Assembly: GCF_001265075.1 (NCBI RefSeq) | Contig: NZ_LFKO01000002.1 | Span: forward strand, 422,719-486,718 | Source of the DNA: Salinicoccus sp. YB14-2 | Lineage (GTDB): Bacteria > Bacillota > Bacilli > Staphylococcales > Salinicoccaceae | Length of the DNA: 64,000 nucleotides | Direction: 5' to 3' | Shown: piece after piece, positions 25,456 through 34,597 of the stretch | How the letters are laid out: each line of letters begins with the position of its first letter | Numbering within the stretch: the first letter of the stretch is position 1 | Notes under the pieces: generated by a model | Seen by the model: only the letters and a program-made list of their open reading frames with translations | Told to the model about the DNA's origin: nothing | Databases searched by the model: none | Translations under genes and position numbers: made by a program

Positions 25456-26919
25456 TTAAATGTCCTGGAAACCTGTAATTTCAAAATCCAGTTCATCAGG
25501 ATCATATTCAAGCGTATATTTTGTAACAATTTCTGCAGGTTCATCGAGCAGATCATAATCTCTCTCGCTCTCGACATTAACCGTTATTGTAGTACCATCA
25601 CGTGAAAAATCAGAATATTTGACGTCTGTAATATACATACCTTCAAATGTACCTGAATCAATGTTGGACTCCAGTGCGGCATACGCTTCCGTTTCATCAT
25701 TGACATAATCTTCAACTTCGTCAATATCTTCAAACATATACATCATTTCGAGAGCATAAAGATAATTACTCAAAAATGATTCAACGTGATCTTCCATATC
25801 ATCTTCGAAAGCTTCACGCTCTTCTTCAAGTTGCGCTGCATTACGTTCAGCTTCACCGGCATCATAGATGGCATCTGTATCAAATTCGAGCTCTACAAAG
25901 TGTACCGGAGCAGCTTCACCTGTCGAATAATCCATGCCGACTTCATCATAATTCAAATGAAGCGGCTCGTTTTTACTTTCAAAAGTTTCACCTGCATGAG
26001 CTACTGTCGCACTGACGTCCAACTCCTCGCCAAAAGCGTAAGGGCCGAGTCTGTCAGAATTATCATTCGTGTCGATTTCAACTTCTTCTCCTCCGACAGT
26101 CACAGTAAGACTATCCTCGGAAACATCTTCATAGTACATGGACGTCACGGATTCACTGATTGTCAAATAAAAGTATCCCGGATTTAGAACTGCAGATTCA
26201 CTGTTCTGAAAGTCTATATCTATGGAGGAATCATATTCTTTTTCACCAATGACAGCAGAACCGTCAAATTGATATTTACCCGGTATCAACTCAGCGAATT
26301 TATCATTTCCCGAAGTCCATTCGTATTCAGTTTCATCCATAGTATATACGAATTTATCCATGTCGTACGCTTCAGACATATAAATGTTGGTTTTTGGTAT
26401 CGTGAAACTGTAATCATCAAAAAGTAAATATTGAGAACCTTCTTTGTTAACGGATAACAACGTGTAGATGCCGTCAAATATATCTGAACCCGGAGCACCA
26501 TCTCCAAGTGCGGTTTTCACATCCCCGACCCATGAATTATATTTCGACAATCCGGAGACCTGGTCGACATAAGCAATATAAGCCTCAGCTTCTTCCAAAG
26601 TCACATCATTATCCACTGCATTTTTCAATGCTTTAGGGTCTTCCTCAGTTACAGCTTCAGCAATTGTATCCAGTCTGTTGTCCGGAGACAACGCACTCGC
26701 TGCCAGGCTGTATACAATCGCTATGATTACGGCCAGCATTGCAATTCCTGCTCCAAAAATTATTAATAACCTTTTCTTTGCAGGGTCCATCGGTTCTCTG
26801 GGCTCAGGCTGTCTTGCAGGTTCAACATTTTTTGCGGCTACTTTTATTTTGTGGCCGCAGTGCGTACAAACTTTGGCGTCAGAGCGAATTTCCTCACCAC
26901 AATTTTTACAAAATTTCAT
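25456..26919 (-). CDS. TcaA-like zinc-ribbon membrane protein
   Basis: The 487-residue protein resembles staphylococcal TcaA in layout. A cytosolic zinc ribbon (Cys4, Cys7, Cys18, Cys21) is followed by a Pro/Glu linker, one membrane helix (about 51-75) and a large extracytoplasmic part of repeated beta-rich domains, including an LAE-type segment after the helix and a C-terminal NTF2-like stretch. TcaA affects glycopeptide tolerance and wall teichoic acid display in S. aureus, but no tcaR/tcaB neighbours are here. Start: ATG after AGAGGAAAATCAA. Confidence 0.78.
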   Translation of the reverse strand: MKFCKNCGEEIRSDAKVCTHCGHKIKVAAKNVEPARQPEPREPMDPAKKRLLIIFGAGIAMLAVIIAIVYSLAASALSPDNRLDTIAEAVTEEDPKALKNAVDNDVTLEEAEAYIAYVDQVSGLSKYNSWVGDVKTALGDGAPGSDIFDGIYTLLSVNKEGSQYLLFDDYSFTIPKTNIYMSEAYDMDKFVYTMDETEYEWTSGNDKFAELIPGKYQFDGSAVIGEKEYDSSIDIDFQNSESAVLNPGYFYLTISESVTSMYYEDVSEDSLTVTVGGEEVEIDTNDNSDRLGPYAFGEELDVSATVAHAGETFESKNEPLHLNYDEVGMDYSTGEAAPVHFVELEFDTDAIYDAGEAERNAAQLEEEREAFEDDMEDHVESFLSNYLYALEMMYMFEDIDEVEDYVNDETEAYAALESNIDSGTFEGMYITDVKYSDFSRDGTTITVNVESERDYDLLDEPAEIVTKYTLEYDPDELDFEITGFQDI

Positions 26920-26940
26920 TTGATTTTCCTCTTTTCCCAG

Positions 26941-27744
26941 TTAAAACATCATGTTGTTTAATTCATATATAAAGTTTTCCATAAATATGCCGATTACCAG
27001 TCTGCCCATGATATAAAATACAATCGCAGCAAGAGCATAGTAAATTATCAATGCATAAAAACTGTCGAATTTCACATTATTATTTTCTGCATATCTGAGC
27101 AATATGTAGACCGGTGCAGTGATGAACAAAAGAAAACCGATCAGGCTCACTAAAACGCCAAGTTCATAAAGTGTTATCAAATTCAGTAAAGAAGCTAATA
27201 TAAATAATGTGAATACAATGACTGCCGGAATAGAAAAATCATTAAAAACCTCTTTCCAGTGCCTGCTCTCTCTAATTACGATGAGAACCAGCAAATATGT
27301 AATGCCAAAGAAAATCCCGAATAATATAATCATAGCGATAAGATATTCAAATAGTGTTGAAAATGGAACAACAACATTACCAAGTGCAGATCTCAGCTGT
27401 ACGAAAGTAATTAATGAACCAATCAATAACAGTAAACCTATTGTACCTGCAACAATCGAAACATTATACGGACGACCGACTGACCGGCCTGGAGAAAGTA
27501 ATGCATCTTTGAAAAATGAAAAAACCCCATTAAAATATGTTTTCGCTTTTTCATTTCCCTGATTTGCCGAAGAACTATAATTGTTATTTTTTTCAGATTC
27601 TTTTAAATCTGATGATTGGTTTACATTATTTAGTACAGGTTCAGAGTCTCCTGCCAGTGGTTCCATCTTAGTAAGATCTTGTCCACATTCACCACAAAAC
27701 TTGTCTTCTTCAAACACTTGAGCACTGCAATTAGGGCATTTCAT
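26941..27744 (-). CDS. Zinc-ribbon polytopic membrane protein
   Basis: The 267-residue protein starts with a zinc ribbon (Cys3, Cys6, Cys17, Cys20), then a polar Asn/Ser linker (30-70) and about five membrane helices (96-117, 133-157, 172-192, 194-216, 228-255). The hydrophobic part resembles Yip1/DUF-type proteins but I cannot assign a family with confidence. Start: ATG after AAGGAGGAATAGT. It leads the locus with the TcaA-like protein 21 nt downstream, which shares its cytosolic zinc-ribbon design. Confidence 0.75.
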   Translation of the reverse strand: MKCPNCSAQVFEEDKFCGECGQDLTKMEPLAGDSEPVLNNVNQSSDLKESEKNNNYSSSANQGNEKAKTYFNGVFSFFKDALLSPGRSVGRPYNVSIVAGTIGLLLLIGSLITFVQLRSALGNVVVPFSTLFEYLIAMIILFGIFFGITYLLVLIVIRESRHWKEVFNDFSIPAVIVFTLFILASLLNLITLYELGVLVSLIGFLLFITAPVYILLRYAENNNVKFDSFYALIIYYALAAIVFYIMGRLVIGIFMENFIYELNNMMF

Positions 27745-28028
27745 ACTATTCCTCCTTATTTAATTCATGATAAATTATACCAGTAAAATATTTACAGAGC
27801 AATATGTAAATAAAGTTAAAATTTATAAATATACCTAAAAACATAAATTAACTGATAATTTAATATGCAATGGTCATATTTATATTTAGAAGAAAGACGG
27901 ATTAATGATAAAAGGTATTTATGGACGATTAATAAAGCAGGAATTCATGTATTTTCATGAATCCCTGCTTTACTGATCGTATTGTGTTATCAAGTTTTAT
28001 AAAAATGAAGACATAGAATATATATTTA
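27745..28028. other. Intergenic region with one hairpin
   Basis: AT-rich 284-nt gap between the zinc-ribbon membrane protein gene and the peptidase gene. It holds the upstream region of the former and the hairpin at 27933-27972. A 23-codon plus-strand frame from about 27906 overlaps that hairpin and has no convincing ribosome site. I see nothing else. Confidence 0.6.
27933..27972. terminator. Hairpin downstream of the peptidase gene
   Basis: Near-perfect stem of 9 + 7 bp with one A-C mismatch (arms 27933-27949 and 27956-27972) and a 6-nt loop. T tracts on both sides are short, so termination may be inefficient. It lies 57 nt past the peptidase stop codon. Confidence 0.6.
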
Positions 28029-29144
28029 TTATTTCTGGTGCTGTACCTTTATAATTTCTACGACCAATTCCGCAGCTTTAACCAATTCTTCGACCGGTAT
28101 TCTTTCCGCAGTCGTGTGAATATTTTCATATCCCAGGCCTAAAACAACTGTCTGGATACCTTTACCGTTAAAGACATTTCCGTCACTGCCCCCACCTAGC
28201 GAAATGAAGTCGGCTGTCCGGCCAATATTATTAATGGCCTTCTGCACCGTTGTCACCACTTCTGAATCTAATTCAGCATGAAGGTGGTCATACATCAGTT
28301 CTATACTGACTTCTGCCCTGCCGCCGAGTGTTTCTGCAGCATTTTGGAAAGCTTCTCTTATATGTGATGCCTGCTGGTCCATCTTCTCAGGGTTTAAACT
28401 TCTAGCTTCTGCCAGTACATAGGCATAATCAGCAACAATGTTGGTTGCGCTGCCGCCTTCAATCCGGCCGATATTGGCCGTTGTTTCTTCATCTACTCTC
28501 CCGAGCGTCATCTGACTGACAGCCTTGGCAGCAATATTGATTGCACTGACTCCTTCTTCAGGCGCTACACCGGCATGTGCTGTTTTGCCATGGAGATGCG
28601 CTTCTATTTTGCTTTGTGTCGGGGCTGTTGTTACGACAGTACCAACTTTGCCAGTTGAGTCTATTGCATAACCGAATTTACTCTTTAAAAGACTGCTGTC
28701 AAAAGCTTTCGCCCCTACAAGGCCGGATTCTTCGCCGACAGTGATGACGATTTCGATATCACCATGTGGTATATCCTTTTCAGTGATGACGTGAAGTGCT
28801 TCTATAATTGCAGCAATCCCGGCTTTGTCATCACTTCCCAGTATAGTTGTACCATCTGAAACGATATAATCTCCGTCAATTTGTGGTTTGATACCAACTC
28901 CAGGAGTGACAGTGTCCATATGAACGGTAAAATAGACCGGTTCGACTTCTGCGTCGCCCTTTAATCGGATAAGAAGGTTCCCGGCACCATGACCGGTCAC
29001 TTCAGTAGTGTCATCTTCAATGACTTCCACATCAAATTTCTTAAAATATTTCTTTAGATAATCTGCGATTTTCCTTTCATTTCCTGACTCTGAATCCACT
29101 TTTAACATTTCGAAAAACTGATTGATCAAACGGTCCTTATTCAT
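28029..29144 (-). CDS. M20-family peptidase, PepT-like (YqjE type)
   Basis: Zinc metallopeptidase, probably an aminopeptidase acting on small peptides. The 371-residue product has the metal site HMDTV, the bridging Asp in GSDDKAG, the Glu pair in VGEESGL, and a dimerisation domain with GKTAHAG. ATG 29144 is chosen because AAAGGAACTGCT precedes it and the family begins MNKDRLI. It is divergent from the Prli42-like gene. Substrate is inferred from the family. Confidence 0.88.
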   Translation of the reverse strand: MNKDRLINQFFEMLKVDSESGNERKIADYLKKYFKKFDVEVIEDDTTEVTGHGAGNLLIRLKGDAEVEPVYFTVHMDTVTPGVGIKPQIDGDYIVSDGTTILGSDDKAGIAAIIEALHVITEKDIPHGDIEIVITVGEESGLVGAKAFDSSLLKSKFGYAIDSTGKVGTVVTTAPTQSKIEAHLHGKTAHAGVAPEEGVSAINIAAKAVSQMTLGRVDEETTANIGRIEGGSATNIVADYAYVLAEARSLNPEKMDQQASHIREAFQNAAETLGGRAEVSIELMYDHLHAELDSEVVTTVQKAINNIGRTADFISLGGGSDGNVFNGKGIQTVVLGLGYENIHTTAERIPVEELVKAAELVVEIIKVQHQK

Positions 29145-29166
29145 AGCAGTTCCTTTCCAATAATTA

Positions 29167-29195
29167 TTGATTGTCATAAACGAGTGTAATATACT
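29167..29195 (+). promoter_or_regulatory. Sigma-A promoter for the Prli42-like gene
   Basis: TTGATT (29167-29172), 17-nt spacer, TATACT (29190-29195), about 31 nt before the start codon. It gives independent support that the short frame downstream is a gene. Confidence 0.6.
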
Positions 29196-29226
29196 GTTTA
29201 TAGTAATTTATTTGAGGATGATATTA

Positions 29227-29328
29227 ATGCAAAACAAGAAAGTAAGACTCTTTATTATCTGGTTTATGGTATTTCTGATTGTTATATCCGGTCTATTGTT
29301 TGGCGTCAGCATGCTGACAGGTGTGTAA
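29227..29328 (+). CDS. prli42: Prli42-like stressosome-associated miniprotein
   Basis: A 33-residue protein with basic N-terminus MQNKKVR, one membrane helix of about 21 residues containing Trp and Met, and tail GVSMLTGV. This pattern fits Prli42, the membrane miniprotein that anchors the stressosome in Listeria and is conserved in Firmicutes. It has its own promoter, a GAGG ribosome site 9 nt upstream and a strong terminator. The neighbours, a YqjE-like peptidase and a YqiW-like bacilliredoxin, are also typical. Confidence 0.75.
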   Translation: MQNKKVRLFIIWFMVFLIVISGLLFGVSMLTGV

Positions 29329-29337
29329 TTTTAAACG

Positions 29338-29368
29338 AAAGAGGTCCTTTAAAGGACCTCTTTTTTTA
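29338..29368. terminator. Bidirectional terminator between prli42 and brxB
   Basis: Perfect 26-nt palindrome AAAGAGGTCCTTT and its complement (29338-29363) followed by T residues. The brxB stop codon is in the tail. Confidence 0.92.
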
Positions 29369-29806
29369 TACTTCTTCACAGTGTTCTTCGAACCACGCCT
29401 GTAAGTTTGTAATGACACTCATTGTCTCATGACCTTCGATTTCGTGTCTTTCAATCATATCGACGACTTTGCCGTCTTTAAACAGTGCAAACGAAGGTGA
29501 AGATGGCAGATAGTCCGGTGCTTTATCACGCACATGTTCTGTCGCATCTTTATCCTGACCTGCAAATACAGTAAGCAGCTGGGTTGGCAGCTTATCGTAA
29601 TTCAATGCGTGTTTTGCAGCAGGGCGGGCAATTCCACCGGCACAGCCGCAGACCGAGTTCACCATCACAAGGGAGGTGCCCTCTTTATTTAAATACTGAT
29701 CAACTTCATCAGGTGTCGTAAGCTCAGTGTATCCAGATTCACGCATCTCACTGCGGGCTGTAGTGACAATATCGTTCATATACAAATTAAAATCCATGTT
29801 ACTCAT
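29366..29806 (-). CDS. brxB: Bacilliredoxin BrxB (YqiW family)
   Basis: Thioredoxin-like protein that removes bacillithiol from bacillithiolated proteins. The 146-residue protein has the CGC active site in NSVCGCAGG and the conserved FAGQDKDAT segment of the YphP/YqiW family. It could also be called BrxA; the paralogs are hard to separate by eye. Start: ATG after AAGGAGAGATTCGAT. Its partner enzyme YpdA is encoded at 5.1-6.1 kb. Confidence 0.9.
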   Translation of the reverse strand: MSNMDFNLYMNDIVTTARSEMRESGYTELTTPDEVDQYLNKEGTSLVMVNSVCGCAGGIARPAAKHALNYDKLPTQLLTVFAGQDKDATEHVRDKAPDYLPSSPSFALFKDGKVVDMIERHEIEGHETMSVITNLQAWFEEHCEEV

Positions 29807-29828
29807 ATCGAATCTCTCCTTATAAAAA

Positions 29829-29854
29829 TAAACCTTATCATATGATAAGGTTTA
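29829..29854 (-). terminator. Terminator of the bkd operon, upstream of brxB
   Basis: Perfect 12-bp stem (TAAACCTTATCA and complement, 2-nt centre) followed on the minus strand by TTTTTAT. It sits between the bkdB stop and the brxB ribosome binding site, only about 10 nt from the latter. Confidence 0.75.
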
Positions 29855-29904
29855 TAATATTATCTTTAAATTTAGTTTATCTTTAAAAATATGCTTTGTA
29901 AAGG

Positions 29905-31173
29905 TTAATACACCGAAGTATGTTCATATGAAATCTTTTCTATTTTCTCTTTTACAGTCTTTAGGAACTGCCCGGCAACTAGACCATCCAAAATTCTGTG
30001 ATCGATTGACAGACATAAGTTCACCATATCGCGGACTGCAATCATATCATCGATGATTACCGGTTTTTTGACTATGGATTCAACTTGTAAAATTGCCGCC
30101 TGAGGATGATTGATAATACCCATCGACTGGACAGAACCGAATGCCCCAGTATTATTGACAGTAAAAGTGCCACCGGACATATGAGCGCTTGTCAATCTGT
30201 GTTCTCTTCCAAGTGATGCAAGTTCATTCACCTGTTTGGCTATTCCTTTAATCGTCAGTTCATCTGCATTTTTAATGACGGGTACATAGAGCTTGTCGTC
30301 ACTTGCTACAGCAATGGATATATTAATATCCTTATTGACAACTATTTTATCGCCCTTCCATGAACTGTTCAGCATAGGATATTCTTTGAGAGTTTCTGCA
30401 ACAGCTTTTATAAAGAAACTGAAGAATGTTAAATTGAAGCCTTCTGTCTCCTTGAACTTATTCTTTAACTGATTGCGAGTATTCACCAGATTCGTTGCGT
30501 CCACTTCCATCATCAGCCAGGCATGAGGTATTTCCGTAGAAGACTGGACCATTTTGTTAGCGATCGCGGCCCTGACACCGGTCACCGGGATTTCTTCCCC
30601 TGGTGTTACATGAGCGCTTTCTTCCAGCGCACCCGACCTCTCTCTTTCCACCGGCTCAGAACTTTTTTCAGCTTTCTCTTTAGCCAATGATGGATCTTCA
30701 ATCACTTTTAAAATATCCTTCTTAGTGATACGTCCGTTAAAACCTGTACCGGCGACTTGATTCAAATCGATATCATGCTCACCTGCAAGGCGCATCACCA
30801 CAGGCGAAATCCGTGCGTCTTTTGGCTTATCCGCTCTCGATACCATCGGTTTTTCTGCAGTATCATTTTCTGCCGGTACCGACTTTGGAACAGCGTCGTC
30901 AGAATCTTCTTTTGTATTCGCCTTTTCTTCAGACTTGCCTTCGGTTGTGATTGTACAGATCGGCACACCGACTTCTACTGTTTCTCCTTCTTGTACAAGT
31001 ATTTCACCGATAATACCGTCAAACACTGAAGGTACTTCGGCTGTCACTTTATCAGTAATGACTTCACATATCGGATCATATTCTTCAATTGTATCTCCGG
31101 GTGACACCAGCCATTTTTCAATCGTACCTTCAGTAACACTCTCACCAAGTTTTGGCATTTTAATTTCTGTCAC
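29905..31173 (-). CDS. bkdB: Branched-chain 2-oxo acid dehydrogenase E2 (dihydrolipoyl acyltransferase)
   Basis: Transfers branched acyl groups from lipoamide to CoA. The 422-residue protein has one N-terminal lipoyl domain (lipoyl Lys in EVITDKVTAEVPS, near residue 43), an acidic linker, an E3-binding domain (about 120-155, SPVVMRLAGEHDIDL) and the catalytic domain ending in DHRILDG (His/Asp). Last gene of the ptb-bcd-buk-lpdV-bkdAA-bkdAB-bkdB operon. The context favours branched-chain over pyruvate or 2-oxoglutarate substrates. Confidence 0.93.
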   Translation of the reverse strand: MTEIKMPKLGESVTEGTIEKWLVSPGDTIEEYDPICEVITDKVTAEVPSVFDGIIGEILVQEGETVEVGVPICTITTEGKSEEKANTKEDSDDAVPKSVPAENDTAEKPMVSRADKPKDARISPVVMRLAGEHDIDLNQVAGTGFNGRITKKDILKVIEDPSLAKEKAEKSSEPVERERSGALEESAHVTPGEEIPVTGVRAAIANKMVQSSTEIPHAWLMMEVDATNLVNTRNQLKNKFKETEGFNLTFFSFFIKAVAETLKEYPMLNSSWKGDKIVVNKDINISIAVASDDKLYVPVIKNADELTIKGIAKQVNELASLGREHRLTSAHMSGGTFTVNNTGAFGSVQSMGIINHPQAAILQVESIVKKPVIIDDMIAVRDMVNLCLSIDHRILDGLVAGQFLKTVKEKIEKISYEHTSVY

Positions 31174-31186
31174 TGTTATCCCTCCT

Positions 31187-32170
31187 CTAATGCTCGATTA
31201 ATTCCAGCATTTTCTCTTCTATTTTCTCAGGATTCACCATGAAAAAGTCTTCCATCGGCGGTGAATAAGGCATAGCGGGTACGTCCGGACCGGCAAGTCG
31301 CATAATTGGCGCATCAAGGTCATATAAACAATTTTCTCCGATGATGGCCGAAACCTCGCTCATAATGCTTCCTTCAAGATTATCTTCAGTGACCAGCAAT
31401 ACCTTACCTGTTTTTTTAGCAGAAACGATGATACTTTCCTTATCCAGAGGATAAACAGTTCTCAAATCCAGTATTTCCACATCATGCCCGTCTTTTGACA
31501 ATCTTTCGGCTGCCTGGAGCGCATAATTGACACAAAGACCGTAAGTGATGACTGTTATGTCTTCACCGGAACGCTTCACATCAGCCTTTCCGATTGGCAC
31601 CGTATAATCCCCTTCCGGGACCTCTTCTTTTAATAATCGGTACGCTTTTTTATGTTCAAAATAAAGTACCGGGTCGTTATCCCTGATCGCAGAGATAAGA
31701 AGGCCTTTGGCATCATTCGGAGTTGACGGAATGACAACCTTTAAACCCGGCGTGGAAGCAAATATGGATTCAATGGATTGTGAATGATACAATGCGCCAT
31801 GAATACCGCCGCCGAATGGTGCACGTATGACCATCGGACAATTCCAATCACCGTTAGAACGGTATCTGATTTTTGCAGCCTCACTGAGAATCTGGTTGGT
31901 TGCGGGCAAAATATACTCTGCAAACTGGATCTCAGCCACGGGGCGTTTCCCCATCATGGCAGCACCGATGCCGGTGCCCACGATGTTAGATTCAGCCAGC
32001 GGTGTATCCAGACATCTCATTTCACCGTACTTTTCCTGAAGGCCATCCGTAACTTTGAACACTCCGCCTTTTTTACCGACGTCTTCACCAAGAATAAAAA
32101 CATCGTCGTCTTTCCCCATTTCAAAATCCAAAGCATTATGAATTGCCTGGAGATAAGATATTTTAGCCAT
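31187..32170 (-). CDS. bkdAB: Branched-chain 2-oxo acid dehydrogenase E1 beta
   Basis: Beta subunit of the thiamine diphosphate-dependent decarboxylase. The 327-residue protein has the transketolase pyrimidine-binding domain (GEDVGKKGGVFKVT; RAPFGGGIHGALYHSQS) and the C-terminal transketolase domain (TEDNLEGS). It overlaps the alpha subunit gene by 8 nt, consistent with balanced synthesis. Confidence 0.94.
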   Translation of the reverse strand: MAKISYLQAIHNALDFEMGKDDDVFILGEDVGKKGGVFKVTDGLQEKYGEMRCLDTPLAESNIVGTGIGAAMMGKRPVAEIQFAEYILPATNQILSEAAKIRYRSNGDWNCPMVIRAPFGGGIHGALYHSQSIESIFASTPGLKVVIPSTPNDAKGLLISAIRDNDPVLYFEHKKAYRLLKEEVPEGDYTVPIGKADVKRSGEDITVITYGLCVNYALQAAERLSKDGHDVEILDLRTVYPLDKESIIVSAKKTGKVLLVTEDNLEGSIMSEVSAIIGENCLYDLDAPIMRLAGPDVPAMPYSPPMEDFFMVNPEKIEEKMLELIEH

Positions 32171-33158
32171 TGTTTACCTCCTCGTACACATTCTTAAGCG
32201 CATCTTCTGCTTTTGGATAAGGTGCCGCTTCCGCTTCTTTTGTCGCGTCTTTGATAATTACTTTCAGCTCATCTTCTATTTCCACAAACCACGAGTCTTC
32301 AGCTATATCATTTTCAACCATGTATTTTTTCAAATGGGCGATACAGTCCGCTTCCTTGTTTTTCTCGCGCTCTTCGATTGCACGGTAAGAGTCATCATCA
32401 TCAGATGAATGGGCAGTCAGTCTTGTGGACATTGCTTCTATCAGTGAGGCACCTTCTCCATTGATAGCTCTCTCACGCGCTTTTTTCATCACTTCATAGA
32501 CTGCGAACGGATCATTACCGTCCACCCGTTCACCGTGGATGCCGTAACCGACGGCCCTGTCTGAAAGTTTTTCAGCGGCATATTGGAGTTTTGCCGGTAC
32601 GCTGATTGCATATTCATTGTTTTCGATTAAACAGATGACGGGAAGTTTATGGACGCCGGCAAAGTTCAGTCCTTCATGGAAATCACCCTGACTAGTTGAA
32701 CCTTCCCCTAAAGTGGTAAGTGCCACTCTTTTTTCATTATCTATCTTAAATTTATATGCTGCACCGACAGCATGGAGAACCTGAGTGGTCACTGTTGAAC
32801 CTTGAGTCAAAATATTGTTCGCTTTTTTACTGAAATGACCGGGCATTTGACGGCCGCCGCTTTGAATGTCACCTTCTTTTGCAAAAGCGGATAACATCGT
32901 TTCAAGCGGTGTCATACCAAAATGTGTGACCAGGGCCAAATCTCTGTAATAGGGACTGAGCACATCCACTTCCTTATCAAGTGCATAAGCCGCCCCGACT
33001 TGTGTCGCTTCCTGCCCTTGACAGGATATTACAAATGGCAGTTTGCCTGCCCTGTTCAACAGCCACATTCTTTCATCCATTTTTCTCGACAGTAACATTG
33101 TACGGTACATTTCTTTAACATCATCCGCAGTTAAGCCGACTTCTTTATGATCTCTCAT
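32163..33158 (-). CDS. bkdAA: Branched-chain 2-oxo acid dehydrogenase E1 alpha
   Basis: Alpha subunit, 331 residues, carrying the thiamine diphosphate motif GEGSTSQGDFHE...NNEYAIS and the phosphorylation-loop-like MSTRLTAHSSDDD segment. It decarboxylates 2-oxo acids derived from Val, Leu and Ile. It lies 11 nt after the E3 gene. Confidence 0.94.
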   Translation of the reverse strand: MRDHKEVGLTADDVKEMYRTMLLSRKMDERMWLLNRAGKLPFVISCQGQEATQVGAAYALDKEVDVLSPYYRDLALVTHFGMTPLETMLSAFAKEGDIQSGGRQMPGHFSKKANNILTQGSTVTTQVLHAVGAAYKFKIDNEKRVALTTLGEGSTSQGDFHEGLNFAGVHKLPVICLIENNEYAISVPAKLQYAAEKLSDRAVGYGIHGERVDGNDPFAVYEVMKKARERAINGEGASLIEAMSTRLTAHSSDDDDSYRAIEEREKNKEADCIAHLKKYMVENDIAEDSWFVEIEDELKVIIKDATKEAEAAPYPKAEDALKNVYEEVNNG

Positions 33159-33169
33159 GCTTTACCTCC

Positions 33170-34585
33170 TTAAACATGTATAGCCATTCCTTCAGCATCC
33201 AGCCCAAGTTCCATTAAAACCTCAGAAATCGATGGATGGGCATGAACACTAGTGCCGAGTTCCAATGCTGAAGCATCTAAAAATTGCGCGAGGGCAACTT
33301 CGTTTATCAATTCCGTCACTTTCGGCCCGACCAGACTGACACCCAGTATATCCTTCGTTTCTGGATCGACCAGAAGTTTTCCGAATCCATTCTTATTTCC
33401 TTCGATCACAGCTTTCCCTATTGCATTCAATGGAATTTTATGTGATTTGAATGCAATATCATTTGTCTTTAAATCTGCCTCGGTTCGGCCGATGGACGCT
33501 ACCTCAGGTGAAGTGTAAATACACCTCGGCACCTGGTTATAATCTAGCTGGTAAGGTTCACTGTCACCCATATGCATTACTGCATTCACCGCTTCTTTCG
33601 AAGCCACGTGAGCCAGCTGCAGATTGCCTATACAATCACCGACGGCATATATATGGGCATCCTTTGTCTGATAATGTTCATTCGTTTTAATAAAGCCATT
33701 GTCCATCTCGATTTTGGTATTTGTAATACCGATATCATCAATATTTGGACTTCTGCCTATTGCCACCAGCACTTTATCAAATATCATTTCATCGTCCAGG
33801 CTGAACTTCACGGAGCCGTTCTCAACATTGACATTGTTTTCATCCAGGCTGACCTCGGTTTCAAAGTGAACGCCTTTGTCTGTCAATGATTTCTTCAGTG
33901 CACTGCTTACATCTTTATCTTCATTGGGCAGTATGTTGACGCCTGCTTCAAGCACAGTTACTTCTGCGCCAAGATCGTTTAACAAACTTGCAAACTCCAG
34001 ACCGATGACGCCGCCTCCGATAATTGCAATACTTTCAGGAATGTCCAAAAGCTCCATCATATCATCACTTGATAACACCAGGTCATGATCAAAAGGCAGA
34101 AACGACAGTTCACGCGGTTTTGACCCTGTACTGATCAGCAAATTCTGATTAACCAATATTTCACTTTCAGCCTCATCGTCATATGGATCTTCGACCGCAA
34201 TGGTGCCTGCCATCGGAGAAAACAATGAAGGACCTAAAATTCTGCCATGCCCTTCAAAGACATCAATTTTATTTTTTTTCATTAAGTAATTAATGCCATT
34301 GTACATTTGATCGACCACTTTATTTTTACTGTCGATTATATTTTTCATTTCAAATGTCGGTGTTTCACTGTCGATACCGAACTCAGAAGCATTTTTCATG
34401 ACAGATACGACTTCCGCTGATTTTAAAAATGATTTTGTCGGGATACATCCTTTGTGCAGGCATGTACCGCCCAATTTTGCGCTTTCAACCACTGCTGTTT
34501 TCATTCCAAGCTTAGAGGCTTTGATCGCTGCGACATAACCTGCTGTTCCGCCGCCTAAAACGACTAAATCATACTGATTTGCCAT
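33170..34585 (-). CDS. lpdV: Dihydrolipoyl dehydrogenase (E3) of the bkd complex
   Basis: FAD enzyme that reoxidises dihydrolipoamide with NAD+. The 471-residue protein has the FAD motif GGGTAGY, the redox disulfide GGTCLHKGCIPTK, the NAD motif GGGVIGLEFA and the C-terminal HAHPSISE with catalytic His-Glu. A second E3 copy for pyruvate dehydrogenase is expected elsewhere. Confidence 0.94.
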   Translation of the reverse strand: MANQYDLVVLGGGTAGYVAAIKASKLGMKTAVVESAKLGGTCLHKGCIPTKSFLKSAEVVSVMKNASEFGIDSETPTFEMKNIIDSKNKVVDQMYNGINYLMKKNKIDVFEGHGRILGPSLFSPMAGTIAVEDPYDDEAESEILVNQNLLISTGSKPRELSFLPFDHDLVLSSDDMMELLDIPESIAIIGGGVIGLEFASLLNDLGAEVTVLEAGVNILPNEDKDVSSALKKSLTDKGVHFETEVSLDENNVNVENGSVKFSLDDEMIFDKVLVAIGRSPNIDDIGITNTKIEMDNGFIKTNEHYQTKDAHIYAVGDCIGNLQLAHVASKEAVNAVMHMGDSEPYQLDYNQVPRCIYTSPEVASIGRTEADLKTNDIAFKSHKIPLNAIGKAVIEGNKNGFGKLLVDPETKDILGVSLVGPKVTELINEVALAQFLDASALELGTSVHAHPSISEVLMELGLDAEGMAIHV

Positions 34586-34597
34586 CTGTTGTCCCCC

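Noticed and set aside
27906..27977. 23-codon frame in the 27.7-28.0 kb gap
   Set aside because: Runs through a hairpin and lacks a clear ribosome site.
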